Notes: generated by a model from the sequence alone, not told the origin. Shown: positions 37,077 through 46,249, numbered from the stretch's first letter. The stretch: DNA of 64,000 bases from Sphingomonas lenta (GCF_002288825.1 NZ_NSLI01000004.1:48501-112500), one strand, 5' to 3'. Numbers and translations: made by a program.

Positions 37077-38039
37077 ATGGACTGGAAGCAGGAACGTAAA
37101 GGGCTGGACCGCGCACAAGCCGCGCCCGCCGTTCCGCCCACCGACGCCGCCGTCGCGATCGGCCTGGAGCCGTTGCGCGCCGCCAAGCGCCGCTGGCCCG
37201 CGATCCTGGGCGCAGGCCTTACCGTGCTGATGGTGATCGGGCTCGGCCGCGAGCTGTTCGGCGGCGGATTGGACGACCTGACGGGCGCGGTGCCGACGAG
37301 CCCGCTCTTCTACCTGTTCTTCGTAGCTCTCTATTTCTCGCTGCCCGTCGCCGACTATCTCATCTTCCGCCGCCTATGGGGCGTGCCGCCCGCGGGACTG
37401 GCGGCGACGATCAAGAAGCGCATCGCGAACGAGGTGCTCTTCTCCTACTCGGGCGAGGCTTATTTCTACGCCTGGGCGCGCGCGAACGCGACGGTGGTGG
37501 CCGCGCCGTTCGGCGCTGTGAAGGACGTCTCGATCCTGTCGGCGGTGGCGGGGAACGCGATGACGCTCCTGCTGATGGCGCTCTCCGTGCCGCTCGGCCA
37601 CGAGCTGCTGCCCCAGGCGATGCGCGACACGGCGGCGGGGTCGGCGGTGGTGCTGGTGGCGATGTCGCTGCCGTTCCTGATCTTTTCGCGGCGCGTCTTC
37701 TCGCTGCCGCGGCCCGAGCTCTGGTGGATCTTCAACGCGCACGTGGTGCGGCTCGTGGCGGGGACGGTGTTCATCGCGCTCGCGTGGCACTTCGCCCTTC
37801 CCGAGGTGCCGGTGGCGATGTGGCTGTTCCTGGCGGCGGGGCGGTTGCTCGTCTCCAGGCTGCCGCTGGTGCCCAACAAGGACCTCCTGTTCGCGAACTT
37901 CGCGATCGTGATCATCGGGCAGGACCAGGCCTTGTCCGAGCTGATGGCGTTCACCGCGGCGCTGACGCTCGTCGTGCACGTAGTGCTGATCGCCGCGTTC
38001 GGGCTGCACCATCTGGCGACCCGCGGCCGGGCGCTCTAG
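37077..38039 (+). CDS. Polytopic membrane protein next to glycosyltransferases
   Basis: 320 aa with about eight hydrophobic segments after a soluble 40-residue start. Conspicuous pieces are NEVLFSYSGEAYFYAWARAN, a short amphipathic loop IFSRRVFSLPRPELWW, and LVPNKDLLFANFAIVIIGQDQ. The pattern is loosely like flippase-type (LPG-synthase TM) proteins, but no signature settles this. ATG 37077 is chosen since upstream codons overlap the divergent gene's promoter. A role in surface-glycan export is inferred from neighbours only. Confidence 0.75.
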   Translation: MDWKQERKGLDRAQAAPAVPPTDAAVAIGLEPLRAAKRRWPAILGAGLTVLMVIGLGRELFGGGLDDLTGAVPTSPLFYLFFVALYFSLPVADYLIFRRLWGVPPAGLAATIKKRIANEVLFSYSGEAYFYAWARANATVVAAPFGAVKDVSILSAVAGNAMTLLLMALSVPLGHELLPQAMRDTAAGSAVVLVAMSLPFLIFSRRVFSLPRPELWWIFNAHVVRLVAGTVFIALAWHFALPEVPVAMWLFLAAGRLLVSRLPLVPNKDLLFANFAIVIIGQDQALSELMAFTAALTLVVHVVLIAAFGLHHLATRGRAL

Positions 38040-38073
38040 AAGCCGCCGAGGGATCGGGAGGGGCCAGGCCGCG

Positions 38074-39252
38074 ATGCGGATCGTCGACGTCAACGAATTC
38101 TATTCGCCCACCGGCGGCGGGGTGCGCACCTATCTGGAGCGCAAGATGGGCCTGCTCGCCGAGATGGGCCACGAGCTGATCGTCGTCGCGCCCGGCCGCG
38201 AAACCCAAGTCGAGGAACGGCCGGGCGGCGGCCGCATCCACTACCTCAAATCGCCGCGTCTGCCCTTTGACGACAATTACGGGCTGTTCTGGGATGAGGA
38301 GGCGATGACCGCGCTGCTCGACGAACTCGACCCGGACGTGGTCGAGTGTTCGTCGCCGTGGCGGCCCGCCTGGTTCGTGGGCAAGTGGGAAGGCCGCGCA
38401 GTCAAGGTCTTCTTCATGCACAACGACAACATGGCCGCCTACGCCCAGCGCTGGTTCGAGGACGTGGCGAGCCACGAGCGGATCGAGCGCGCCTTCGGCT
38501 GGTACACGCGGTACATGGGCCGTTTCCTCGAGCTGTACGACGCGGTGGTGACCAACGGGCCGGCGCTGGAGAAGCGGTTGCGCGCGCGGGGCCTGCGCAT
38601 CGACGCCGCCATGCCGCTGGGCATCGAGCGCGGGCATTTCTCGCCGCGTTTGCGCGACGAAGGGTTGCGGCGCGCCATGCTGGGGCAGTTGGGGTTGGGC
38701 GAGGACGGGCTGCTGCTGCTGGGCTTGGGGCGGCACCACGCCGAGAAGCGCTGGCCGGTGGTGATCGACGCCGTCGAACGCGCCGGCGCGCGCCTGCCGG
38801 TGGGGCTGATGATGCTGGGCCACGGCAAGCTGACGCCCAAGCTGGAGAAGCGGATCGCGGGATCCCCGCATATCCGGCTGTTCCGCCCCGTCTACGACCG
38901 CGAGCGGCTGGCGCGGATCATGGCGAGCTGCGACGCGCTGATCCACGGGTCGGAGGGCGAGCCGTTCGGGCTCGTAGCGTCGGAAGCGATCGCGTCGGGC
39001 CTGCCGCTGATCGTGCCCGCGAGCGGCGGCTGCGCCGAGGTGGCGGACCCGCACTCGTCCGAGATGTACGAGCCGCGCAACGCCGCCTCGGGCGCCAAGG
39101 CGATCGCGCGCCTCTACGCGCGCGACCGGCAGATGCTGCGGCGGGCGGCGGTGGCCGCGGCGGCGCGGGTGCGCTCCGACCGCGAGCACGCGGCCGACCT
39201 CATGGATTACTATGCGGAACTGGTCGCGGCGCGGCGTAAGCTGGCGGCGTGA
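38074..39252 (+). CDS. Glycosyltransferase family 4 protein
   Basis: 392 aa GT-B retaining glycosyltransferase. N-terminal DVNEFYSPTGGGVRTYLERK, GLGRHHAEKRWPVVIDAV (donor phosphate Arg/Lys), and HGSEGEPFGLVASEAIASGL with the E-x7-E pair, followed by PASGGCAEVADP. No signal peptide; acts at the inner face of the membrane. The start lies 34 bases after the membrane-protein gene. The 3' end overlaps the convergent GT-C gene by 53 bases. Confidence 0.92.
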   Translation: MRIVDVNEFYSPTGGGVRTYLERKMGLLAEMGHELIVVAPGRETQVEERPGGGRIHYLKSPRLPFDDNYGLFWDEEAMTALLDELDPDVVECSSPWRPAWFVGKWEGRAVKVFFMHNDNMAAYAQRWFEDVASHERIERAFGWYTRYMGRFLELYDAVVTNGPALEKRLRARGLRIDAAMPLGIERGHFSPRLRDEGLRRAMLGQLGLGEDGLLLLGLGRHHAEKRWPVVIDAVERAGARLPVGLMMLGHGKLTPKLEKRIAGSPHIRLFRPVYDRERLARIMASCDALIHGSEGEPFGLVASEAIASGLPLIVPASGGCAEVADPHSSEMYEPRNAASGAKAIARLYARDRQMLRRAAVAAAARVRSDREHAADLMDYYAELVAARRKLAA

Positions 39253-40630
39253 ACACGCGGAAGCGCGTGCCGGGCACTGGGACCTCGCGCCAGCCCGCCT
39301 GACGCGCGACCTGCGCCAGCTGCGCGTCGAGCAGGTCGCTGCCGGATGTATGCCGGCCCTCGCCGCCGACGAGCACCGCCGAGCCTGGGAGGCGCGGGCG
39401 GCTGCGGGAGATGAGGCGGAGGCGGCGCTCGGCGACCTCGCCCAGCAGGCGGTCGCTGCGGAAGTAGAAGGGGCCGGTGGCGAACTCGGGCGTGGGGAGC
39501 CGGCCGGCAGCGGGGAGGAACTGGGGCGAGAGCGTCGCGACGGGGCCACGGATGGCCAGCCGGTCTAGCGTCGCGCGGACCGCGGCGGACTGGCGCATCG
39601 CTTGCGCCAAGAACAGGCCCTGGCCGGCGAGCGCCGCAACCGTGGGTGCGAGGCCGGCCGCGGCGAAGACGGCGAGCGCGATGCGCCAGGCTGGGCCGGG
39701 CGGGCGCTCGTGCAGGCGGATCGCGAGCAGCACGAACAGCGGCGGCAGCGCCGGCAGCAGGTACTGACGCCATGTCGGCGTGGGCAGCAGCGCGGCGACG
39801 AGGCCGGCGGCGAGCAGGACGGTGAGCGCGGACGGGCGGAGGCGGCGCGCGACGAGGAGCAGCGCGGGCAGGCTCGCGCCCAGCGCAAGGAATTTGAACG
39901 CATCTAGCAGCTTGACGGCGAGCGACAGTTTGACGGGGCGGTCGGCGTACCAGTCGAGCGGCGCGCGGACGGGAAAGTCGAGCACGCCGAAGACGAAGCC
40001 TTCGGGCGCGAGCAGGTAGGTCCAGGCGACCAGCGCGGCGGGCAAGGACGCGCCGAGCGCGACGTGGGGCGGGTGGTGGCGGCGGCGCGCGAGGCTCGAC
40101 AGGCCGTAGGCGGCGGCGGGAAGCGCATAGGAGATCTTCGCTGCGGCGGCCCCGGCGAGCAGCAGGCCGATTAGGACGGCGTGCGTGCGCGTGCCCCGTT
40201 CCTGCTCGGCGCGGACGACGAGCGGCAGCGCGCTCGCCAGCAGCGCGGCGGGGAGCGCGTCGTTGCGGGCGGTGCCGATGCTGAAGAGGAGAACATCGCA
40301 ACCGGCGAACAGCGCGGCGGCGATCAGGGCGGCGCCTGGGCCGGCGCTCTCGCGTGCGGCACGGTGGACGCCGGCGACCGCGACCGCGCCGAGGGCCGCA
40401 TTGACGAGGCGCAGCGCGGGCCAGGTCCACGCGCCAGCGATCCACGCGACGGGTGCCAAGAGCAGCGGCTGGAGCGGCGTCTGAAGATAGGCGAAGTCGC
40501 GATAGGGCAGCAGGCCTTTCGCGGCGAGCACGGTCGCGGCGACGTACTGCGACTCGTCGTGATCGACGGGGCGGGCGAGGGAGAGAAGCGCGAAGAGGAG
40601 GGTGAGGGCGGCCCAGCAAGCGGCTCGCAT
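39200..40630 (-). CDS. GT-C membrane glycosyltransferase (GT39-like)
   Basis: 476 aa with about ten membrane helices. The first periplasmic loop carries PVDHDESQYVAAT, the D-E motif of polyprenyl-phosphate-dependent GT-C enzymes (compare GT39/ArnT-type), followed by KGLLPYRDFAYLQTPLQPLL. A soluble C-terminal part follows. Probably transfers a lipid-linked sugar in the periplasm; donor and acceptor unknown. It ends inside the convergent GT4 gene and begins 9 bases before the end of ubiG, so it may follow ubiG in one transcript. Confidence 0.87.
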   Translation of the reverse strand: MRAACWAALTLLFALLSLARPVDHDESQYVAATVLAAKGLLPYRDFAYLQTPLQPLLLAPVAWIAGAWTWPALRLVNAALGAVAVAGVHRAARESAGPGAALIAAALFAGCDVLLFSIGTARNDALPAALLASALPLVVRAEQERGTRTHAVLIGLLLAGAAAAKISYALPAAAYGLSSLARRRHHPPHVALGASLPAALVAWTYLLAPEGFVFGVLDFPVRAPLDWYADRPVKLSLAVKLLDAFKFLALGASLPALLLVARRLRPSALTVLLAAGLVAALLPTPTWRQYLLPALPPLFVLLAIRLHERPPGPAWRIALAVFAAAGLAPTVAALAGQGLFLAQAMRQSAAVRATLDRLAIRGPVATLSPQFLPAAGRLPTPEFATGPFYFRSDRLLGEVAERRLRLISRSRPRLPGSAVLVGGEGRHTSGSDLLDAQLAQVARQAGWREVPVPGTRFRVFTPPAYAAPRPVPHSNP

Positions 40631-40638
40631 CAGACTCG

Positions 40639-41370
40639 TCAGGCCCGCACCGCCGTCACGAAATAGTCGAGCTCGGTTGACCCGGAGAGCTGGAACCCGC
40701 GCGAGAGCGTGTAGGACAGGCCGGTCACGTCGCGCACGCTCAGGCCCGCCTCCTCCAGCAAGCGCGTCAGCTCCTCGGGGCGGAGGAAGCGCGTCCAGTC
40801 GTGCGTGCCGCGCGGGATCATGCCGGTGCCCTCCGCGACGGTGATCATGGCGAGGCGCGACAGGCTGGTGCGGTTGGGCGTGGAGAGGATCATGAGCCCG
40901 CCCTCCACCAGCGCGTCCGCGAGCCCGCGCACGAACGCGGCCGGGTCGGCGGTGTGCTCGATCACCTCCAACGAGGCGACGAGGTCGAACCGCTCGCCGG
41001 CCAGCGCCTCTATGCCGCCCGGACGATAATCCACCGACAGCCCGCCCGCTGCCGCGTGCGCGCGGGCGGCCTCGATCAGCTCGGGCGCGGCGTCGATGCC
41101 GGTCACGGCCGCGCCCAGCCGGGCGAGCGGTTCGGCGAGCAGCCCCGCGCCGCAGCCCACGTCAGCTACGCGCTTGCCCGCGAGCGACCGGAAGGAGCGC
41201 GGGTCCAGCCCCCAATGCGCGTCGGCCTGTTCGCGGATGTACCGGAGGCGCGGCGGATTGAGCCGGTGCAGCGGCGCCGACGATCCGCGCGGGTCCCACC
41301 AATCGGCCGCGAGCCGCCCGAAGTGCGCGGCCTCGTCCGGCCTGACCGTTCCCTCGCTTGCCATGCTCAT
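40639..41370 (-). CDS. ubiG: Ubiquinone biosynthesis O-methyltransferase
   Basis: 243 aa SAM methyltransferase carrying out both O-methylations in ubiquinone synthesis. Signature parts: EAAHFGRLAADWWDP, LNPPRLRYIREQ, SAM motif VADVGCGAGLLAEPLARLGA, VASLEVIEHTADP and STPNRTSLS, and GTHDWTRFLRPEEL. Start ATG 41370 (a second ATG at 41364). Divergent from lysC across 52 bases. Confidence 0.95.
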   Translation of the reverse strand: MSMASEGTVRPDEAAHFGRLAADWWDPRGSSAPLHRLNPPRLRYIREQADAHWGLDPRSFRSLAGKRVADVGCGAGLLAEPLARLGAAVTGIDAAPELIEAARAHAAAGGLSVDYRPGGIEALAGERFDLVASLEVIEHTADPAAFVRGLADALVEGGLMILSTPNRTSLSRLAMITVAEGTGMIPRGTHDWTRFLRPEELTRLLEEAGLSVRDVTGLSYTLSRGFQLSGSTELDYFVTAVRA

Positions 41371-41422
41371 GGCGCGCGCCCTATCAGGCGCGTTCGCCGC
41401 ACCCAAGGGGGACTGGAGCCGC

Positions 41423-42676
41423 ATGGCGCGCATCGTGATGAAGTTCGGCGGCACGTCGATGGCCGGCATCGAGCGCATCCGCTCGGTCGCGGGCCGCGTC
41501 AAGCGCGAGGTGGACGCGGGCAACCAGGTCGCGGTGGTCGTCTCGGCCATGGCGGGCGAGACCGACCGGCTGGTCGGCTTCTGCCGCGAGGCGAGTTCGC
41601 TCTACGACCCGCGCGAGTATGACGTGGTGGTGTCGTCGGGCGAGCAGGTGACGAGCGGGCTGCTCGCGATCGCGCTCCAGGCGCTGGGCGTGCCGGCCCG
41701 CAGCGCGCTCGGCTGGCAGCTGCCGATCCGCACCTCGGACGCGCACGGCACGGCGCGGATCGGGACGATCGACACCGACGGCCTCGACGCGGCGCTGGCA
41801 AGGGGCGAGGTGGTGGTGATTCCCGGCTTCCAGGGCGTGACGCAGGAGGGGAGCGTCACCACGCTGGGCCGCGGCGGGTCGGACACGAGCGCGGTCGCGG
41901 TCGCCGCCGCGATGCGCGCCGACCGCTGCGACATCTACACGGACGTGGACGGCGTCTACACCACGGACCCGCGCATCGTCCCCAGGGCGCGCAAGCTGTC
42001 CAAGGTGACGTACGAGGAGATGCTGGAGCTGGCGAGCGTGGGGGCCAAGGTGCTCCAGACGCGTTCGGTGGGGCTGGCGATGAAGGAGGGCGTGCGCGTG
42101 CAGGTGCTGTCCTCCTTCACCGGCGCGGACGCGCCGATGGCGGACACGCTGCCCGGCACGATGATCGTGGGCGAAGAGGAGATCGACGACGTGGAACGCC
42201 AGCTCATCACGGGCATCGCGCACGACAAGAACGAGGCCAAGATCACGCTGACGGCGGTGCCCGACAAGCCGGGCGCGGTAGCCGCGATCTTCGCGCCGCT
42301 GGCGGCGGCCGGCATCAACGTCGACATGATCATCCAGAACATCGCCCATGCGACGGGCGGGTCGACGGACGTGACCTTCACCGTGCCGCAGGCCGACCTG
42401 GCGCGGTCGATCGAGACGCTGAACCAGGCGCGGGACGCGATCGGCTATGAGCGCCTCGTCCACGACACGCGCGTGGCGAAGATCAGCGTGGTGGGCGTCG
42501 GCATGCGCTCCCATGCCGGCGTGGCGTCGACCATGTTCGAGACGCTGGGCGCGCGGGGGATCAACATCCAGGCGATCTCCACGTCGGAGATCAAGGTGAG
42601 CGTGCTGATCGAGGAGGATTACACCGAACTCGCGGTGCGCGTGCTGCACACGGCATACGGGCTGGATGCGGCGTAG
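41423..42676 (+). CDS. lysC: Aspartate kinase
   Basis: 417 aa. Phosphorylates aspartate, first step toward lysine, methionine and threonine. N-terminal VMKFGGTSMAGIERI, kinase-region GRGGSDTSAVAVAAAM and DVDGVYTTDPRIVP, then two ACT domains (TAVPDKPGAVAAIF and VGVGMRSHAGVAS) that bind lysine/threonine for feedback. ATG 41423 gives the conserved N-terminus MARIVMKFGG. Followed by a 566-base gene-poor stretch. Confidence 0.97.
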   Translation: MARIVMKFGGTSMAGIERIRSVAGRVKREVDAGNQVAVVVSAMAGETDRLVGFCREASSLYDPREYDVVVSSGEQVTSGLLAIALQALGVPARSALGWQLPIRTSDAHGTARIGTIDTDGLDAALARGEVVVIPGFQGVTQEGSVTTLGRGGSDTSAVAVAAAMRADRCDIYTDVDGVYTTDPRIVPRARKLSKVTYEEMLELASVGAKVLQTRSVGLAMKEGVRVQVLSSFTGADAPMADTLPGTMIVGEEEIDDVERQLITGIAHDKNEAKITLTAVPDKPGAVAAIFAPLAAAGINVDMIIQNIAHATGGSTDVTFTVPQADLARSIETLNQARDAIGYERLVHDTRVAKISVVGVGMRSHAGVASTMFETLGARGINIQAISTSEIKVSVLIEEDYTELAVRVLHTAYGLDAA

Positions 42677-42687
42677 GGCGCACGCGC

Positions 42688-42785
42688 CGAGCGAAGCTCG
42701 AAGCGAGACGCCCAAGCCCGGCCGGCGGGTCGGCCTGCCGAACCCGTCCGACGACGCGGCTTCGCCGCGGCGGGCCTAACGTCGG
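42688..42785. repeat. Hairpin-rich repeat, family B copy 2
   Basis: CCGAGCGAAGC, then GGCCGGCGGGTCGGCCTGCCGA and CCCGTCCG, and a stem GCGGCTTCGCCGC. It shares order and sequence with the block after the Mn catalase gene (24737-24860). It directly follows lysC and may end its transcript. Confidence 0.6.
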
Positions 42786-42809
42786 ACATCGCCGCCACCT
42801 CCATTTTCC

Positions 42810-42847
42810 CTGTCCTACAAGCGCCTGCCCGTGCCAGCGTATCCGTC
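42810..42847 (+). promoter_or_regulatory. Leader element copy 2, upstream of nitronate monooxygenase
   Basis: CTGTCCTACAAGCG (identical over 14 bases to copy 1), then CCCGTGCCAGC and ATCCGTC before an ATG. TCCTACA to ATG is 28 bases, two more than in copies 1 and 3. It lies in the 566-base stretch between lysC and the nitronate monooxygenase gene. Confidence 0.5.
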
Positions 42848-43246
42848 ATGCCCCGGCCCGACTCGACCCAGTATCATCACCCTCCATCGTCGCGCGTACC
42901 CACGCTCACCCTCGATCGGAGCAGCGACGTGCGGCGAAGCGGGCGCGTACCGGTGCGGGCGCGGCGCTACGCCGTCGCTCACCCGGCGCGCGGGCGCAGC
43001 GCGGGCGACGCGTCGGTGTCGCGTCCGTGTTGCGCGCCTGTCGCCTATTCGTGGCTTGGCGGGCGCGTCGCCGCGGCGTCGTGGGCGCTTCCGGCTCCGG
43101 GAAGTGTTCGGGCCTCAACCCGCGTCAACTTGTTCGGTGTCGCGGCCCAGCCCGGCCGCGTCCGACCGGCGTTCTTGGCGTGTACTTTAGTGTACTTCCG
43201 CCCCGCTTGGCGGCCGGACCATGCGCCGCTAGGTCGTGCCGCATGA
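42848..43246 (+). CDS. Possible coupled leader ORF upstream of nitronate monooxygenase, 132 aa
   Basis: Begins at the ATG of leader element copy 2 and stops in an ATGA overlap with the downstream gene. The product is Arg/Pro/Ala-rich (start MPRPDSTQYHHPPSSRVP, end WRPDHAPLGRAA), lacks a recognisable domain and looks like low-constraint sequence, so it may be an untranslated leader that happens to be open. The architecture matches the other two copies. No other gene is seen in 42677-43242. Confidence 0.3.
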   Translation: MPRPDSTQYHHPPSSRVPTLTLDRSSDVRRSGRVPVRARRYAVAHPARGRSAGDASVSRPCCAPVAYSWLGGRVAAASWALPAPGSVRASTRVNLFGVAAQPGRVRPAFLACTLVYFRPAWRPDHAPLGRAA

Positions 43247-44292
43247 CTGACACTCTCGCCCGTCCCGCCACTTCTGCCCTCGGCCGCGAGCGCCTTCAGC
43301 GGCGCATGTCGCGCGGCGCGACTTTTCTAGGAAGCGAGGTCGCCATCATGGGCGGCGCGATGTCCTGGGTGTCGGAGCGGAACCTCGTGTCCGCCTTGTC
43401 CAACGCGGGCGCGTTCGGGGTGATCGCGTGCGGGGCGATGAGCCCGGAACTGCTCGACGCGGAGATCGCCGCGACCAAGGCGATGACCGACCGGCCGTTC
43501 GGCGTGAACCTGATCACCATGCATCCTGCCTTGCAGGAGCTGATCGCGGTGTGCGGGCGTCACGGCGTCACCCACGTCGTGCTCGCGGGCGGGTTGCCGC
43601 CCAAGGGGTCGCTGGAGGCGATCAAGGCGACGGGCGCGAAGGTGATCTGCTTCGCGCCCGCGCTGAGCCTGGCCAAGAAGCTGATCCGTTCGGGCGTGGA
43701 TGCGCTGGTGATCGAGGGCATGGAGGCGGGCGGGCATATCGGCCCCGTGTCGACCAGCGTGCTGGCGCAGGAGATGCTGCCGGTGATCGCCGACCAGCTC
43801 CCCGTCTTTGTCGCGGGTGGCATCGGGCGGGGTGAGGCGATCGCGGGCTATCTCGACATGGGGGCTGCGGGCGTGCAGCTCGGCACGCGTTTCGTCTGCG
43901 CGACCGAGTGCATCGCGCATCCCCGCTTCAAGCAGGCCTTCATCCGCGCGAGCGCCCGCGACGCGGTGGCGAGCGTGCAGATCGACCCCAGGCTGCCCGT
44001 CATCCCGGTGCGCGCGCTCAAGAACGCCGGCTCCGAGCTGTTCACCGCCAAGCAGCGTGAAGTCGCCCAGAGGCTGGACGAGGAGGCGGTCGTGATGGCG
44101 GAGGCGCAGCTGGAGATCGAGCACTACTGGGCGGGCGCGCTCCGCCGCGCCGTGATCGACGGCGACATCGAGCACGGGAGCGTGATGGCGGGCCAGTCGG
44201 TCGGCATGGTCACGCGCGAGGAGCCCGCCGCGGCGATCGTCGCCGAGCTGATGGAGGAGGCCGCGGGGGCGCTGGACCGGCGGGCGGCGTGA
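43243..44292 (+). CDS. Nitronate monooxygenase (2-nitropropane dioxygenase family)
   Basis: 349 aa FMN-dependent TIM-barrel enzyme oxidising alkyl nitronates. Family motifs: GGAMSWVSERNLVSALSNAG, the DALVIEGMEAGGHIG segment with the catalytic-type His, VFVAGGIGRGEAIAGYL and MGAAGVQLGTRFVCATE. ATG 43243 begins MTDTLARPATSALGRERL; a start nearer RMSRGATFLG is possible. Physiological substrate unknown; such enzymes detoxify propionate-3-nitronate. Confidence 0.92.
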   Translation: MTDTLARPATSALGRERLQRRMSRGATFLGSEVAIMGGAMSWVSERNLVSALSNAGAFGVIACGAMSPELLDAEIAATKAMTDRPFGVNLITMHPALQELIAVCGRHGVTHVVLAGGLPPKGSLEAIKATGAKVICFAPALSLAKKLIRSGVDALVIEGMEAGGHIGPVSTSVLAQEMLPVIADQLPVFVAGGIGRGEAIAGYLDMGAAGVQLGTRFVCATECIAHPRFKQAFIRASARDAVASVQIDPRLPVIPVRALKNAGSELFTAKQREVAQRLDEEAVVMAEAQLEIEHYWAGALRRAVIDGDIEHGSVMAGQSVGMVTREEPAAAIVAELMEEAAGALDRRAA

Positions 44293-44352
44293 GATCGCGG
44301 TTACCCGAACTTAACCATTCCCTCTCCATCATGTCGCCCACGGGGGACAGCG

Positions 44353-45036
44353 ATGGAGTGCGTGGCCGTGCGCCGATACCCGATCCTGCTCGCCTGTTGC
44401 CTGACCGCCTGCGTCGTGCGCCCCGCGCCCGTCGAGGTTGCGCAGGCGCCTTCGCCCGCGCCGAGCCCGACGCCCGCGCCCGTTCCGTTACCGCCGGGCG
44501 CGTCGCCGGGGATGAACGTGCCGTTCCCGCTCGTTGACGGCAGCTTTCCGACGCCGAACCGCAACCTCTCGCCTGCGGGCGCGCTGTGGCACTTGCGCGG
44601 CGGGCTGAACGTTGCGGCGCTGGCGTGCCGGGGACCGGGCGAGACGGCGACGATCGCGCGCTACAACGTGCTGCTCGCGAGCCAAAAGGCGGCGCTGGCG
44701 CAGGCGCAGAAGGCGTACGAGGCGGAGTATCGCGCCGCCGCCCGGGCCGAGTGGCAGGCCCGTTGGGACTCGGCGATGACGCGGCTCTACAACTATTTCT
44801 CGCAGTCGCCGCCGCGCGAGGGCTTCTGCGCGGCGTCGGAGGCGCTGCTCGTGGAGCTTGAGGCGGTGCCTGCCGAAGAGCTGCCCGCCTTCGCTCATGC
44901 ACGGCTCGCCGACTTGGACCGGCCGTTCACCGGCTTCTACGCGGCCTACCACGCATGGCGCACGCAGAGCCTGCCCGTGGCGCTCGCGCGAGCGCCGCGC
45001 ATCGAGGTCGACCCGAAGGTGCTGCGCCTGCCCTGA
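44353..45036 (+). CDS. Putative lipoprotein, 227 aa
   Basis: The N-terminus MECVAVRRYPILLACCLTAC carries a lipobox-like LTAC, so a lipid-anchored envelope protein is likely. A Pro/Ala-rich linker (residues 24-50) is followed by a helical domain (IARYNVLLASQKAALAQAQK, AEYRAAARAEWQARWD) and FTGFYAAYHAWRTQSLPVAL. I do not recognise a family. It is immediately upstream of the ybgC-tol operon, so an envelope role is plausible. Confidence 0.8.
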   Translation: MECVAVRRYPILLACCLTACVVRPAPVEVAQAPSPAPSPTPAPVPLPPGASPGMNVPFPLVDGSFPTPNRNLSPAGALWHLRGGLNVAALACRGPGETATIARYNVLLASQKAALAQAQKAYEAEYRAAARAEWQARWDSAMTRLYNYFSQSPPREGFCAASEALLVELEAVPAEELPAFAHARLADLDRPFTGFYAAYHAWRTQSLPVALARAPRIEVDPKVLRLP

Positions 45037-45089
45037 GCCCGACCCAACCGGGTTGCGCCGGTTTCCCAAGCCGTTAAACCGCCCGGCCG

Positions 45090-45560
45090 ATGGTTAACGA
45101 CGGGCTCGATCTGCCTGCGGAAGGACGCTTCGTGGGCGGCGAGCACCGCTTCCCGGTGCGCATCTATTTCGAGGACACGGACTTGTCGGGGATCGTGTAC
45201 CACGCCAATTACCTGCGCTTCATGGAGCGGGCGCGGTCGGAGCTGCTGCGCCAGGCCGGCATCGACCAGCGCGCGGCGATGGAGTCGGGCGGCGGCGCTT
45301 ACGCGGTCGCCAGGCTCGACATGCGCTTCCGCGCGCCGGCCAAGCTGGACGACGCGCTGGTTGTGGTGTCGCGGCCCAAGAGCGTGCACGCAGCGCACGT
45401 CGTCATTCATCAAGCAGTCATGCGGGGCGAGGCCATTCTGGCGGAAGCGGAGGTCGTGGCGGCGCTGGTCGCGCCCGACGGTCGGCCGCGGCGCCAACCG
45501 GCGGAGTGGGTCGCCAAGTACAGGGACTTATTGGGCCAAGGGGGCGCCTCACACCGATGA
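45090..45560 (+). CDS. ybgC: Tol-Pal-associated acyl-CoA thioesterase
   Basis: 156 aa hotdog-fold thioesterase. The 4-hydroxybenzoyl-CoA-thioesterase-like active site YFEDTDLSGIVYHANYLRFM carries the catalytic Asp, then ERARSELLRQAG. The stop overlaps tolQ (ATGA). In proteobacteria it heads the tol-pal operon and acts on short acyl-CoA or acyl-ACP, linked to phospholipid metabolism. Confidence 0.95.
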   Translation: MVNDGLDLPAEGRFVGGEHRFPVRIYFEDTDLSGIVYHANYLRFMERARSELLRQAGIDQRAAMESGGGAYAVARLDMRFRAPAKLDDALVVVSRPKSVHAAHVVIHQAVMRGEAILAEAEVVAALVAPDGRPRRQPAEWVAKYRDLLGQGGASHR

Positions 45561-46249
45561 ACCCGTTCTTCAACACCGACGCGGCGACGCTCTCGCCCGT
45601 GGCGCTCTTCCTCCAGGCGGACTGGGTGGTGAAGGCCGTGATGATCGGCCTGCTGCTGGCCAGCATCTGGACGTGGGCGATCATCATCGCCTTTTCCCGG
45701 CGTGTCGCGCGCACCCGGCGCGAGATGGCGAAGTTCGAGCGCGACTTCTGGGCCGCGGACGACATCGACGCCTTCTACAAGGTGCACGGGACGAGCGAGC
45801 TGCCGTCGGCGCGCGTGTTCGCGGCGGGCGTGTCCGAATGGCGCAACTCCACCGCGGCGAGCCCGATCGACAAGAGCGGCACGCGCGAGCGGCTCGCCAC
45901 CGCGATGGGCGCGTCGGTCGCAGCCGAGATCGACCACCTGTCCGACCGCCTGAACATCCTGGCGACCGTGGGATCGGTGGCGCCGTTCGTGGGGCTGTTC
46001 GGCACGGTGTGGGGCATCATGCGCTCCTTCACGTCGATCGCGTCGGCGCAGAACACCTCGCTCGCGGTGGTGGCGCCCGGCATCGCGGAGGCGCTGTTCG
46101 CGACCGCGATCGGCCTGTTCGCCGCCATCCCGGCGGTGATCGCGTACAACCGCTTCAGCCACGGCGTGAACCGCGTGGAGGCGAGCCTCAACCGCTTCGC
46201 CGACGGCTTCCACGCCACGCTGAGCCGGCAGCTCGACGGGGCGCGCTAG
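45557..46249 (+). CDS. tolQ: Tol-Pal proton-channel subunit TolQ
   Basis: 230 aa inner-membrane protein of the ExbB/MotA family; with TolR it forms the proton-driven stator energising TolA. Three helices: residues about 20-42, then LNILATVGSVAPFVGLFGTVWGIMRSF and the third containing APGIAEALFATAIGLFAAIPAV. ATG 45557 overlaps ybgC. Confidence 0.96.
   Translation: MNPFFNTDAATLSPVALFLQADWVVKAVMIGLLLASIWTWAIIIAFSRRVARTRREMAKFERDFWAADDIDAFYKVHGTSELPSARVFAAGVSEWRNSTAASPIDKSGTRERLATAMGASVAAEIDHLSDRLNILATVGSVAPFVGLFGTVWGIMRSFTSIASAQNTSLAVVAPGIAEALFATAIGLFAAIPAVIAYNRFSHGVNRVEASLNRFADGFHATLSRQLDGAR

Noticed and set aside
40700..40715. GTGTAGGACAG, another match to CTGTCCTACA on the minus strand
   Set aside because: It lies inside ubiG and encodes the conserved LSYTLS segment; no element context follows.
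42831..43190. A second open frame in the lysC to nitronate monooxygenase gap
   Set aside because: Arg-rich product without constraint, out of frame with the ATGA-coupled ORF, and no start signal; a high-GC artefact.
45068..45105. GTTAA ... GGTTAAC as a CtrA site before ybgC
   Set aside because: The half-sites are 16 bases apart instead of 7.
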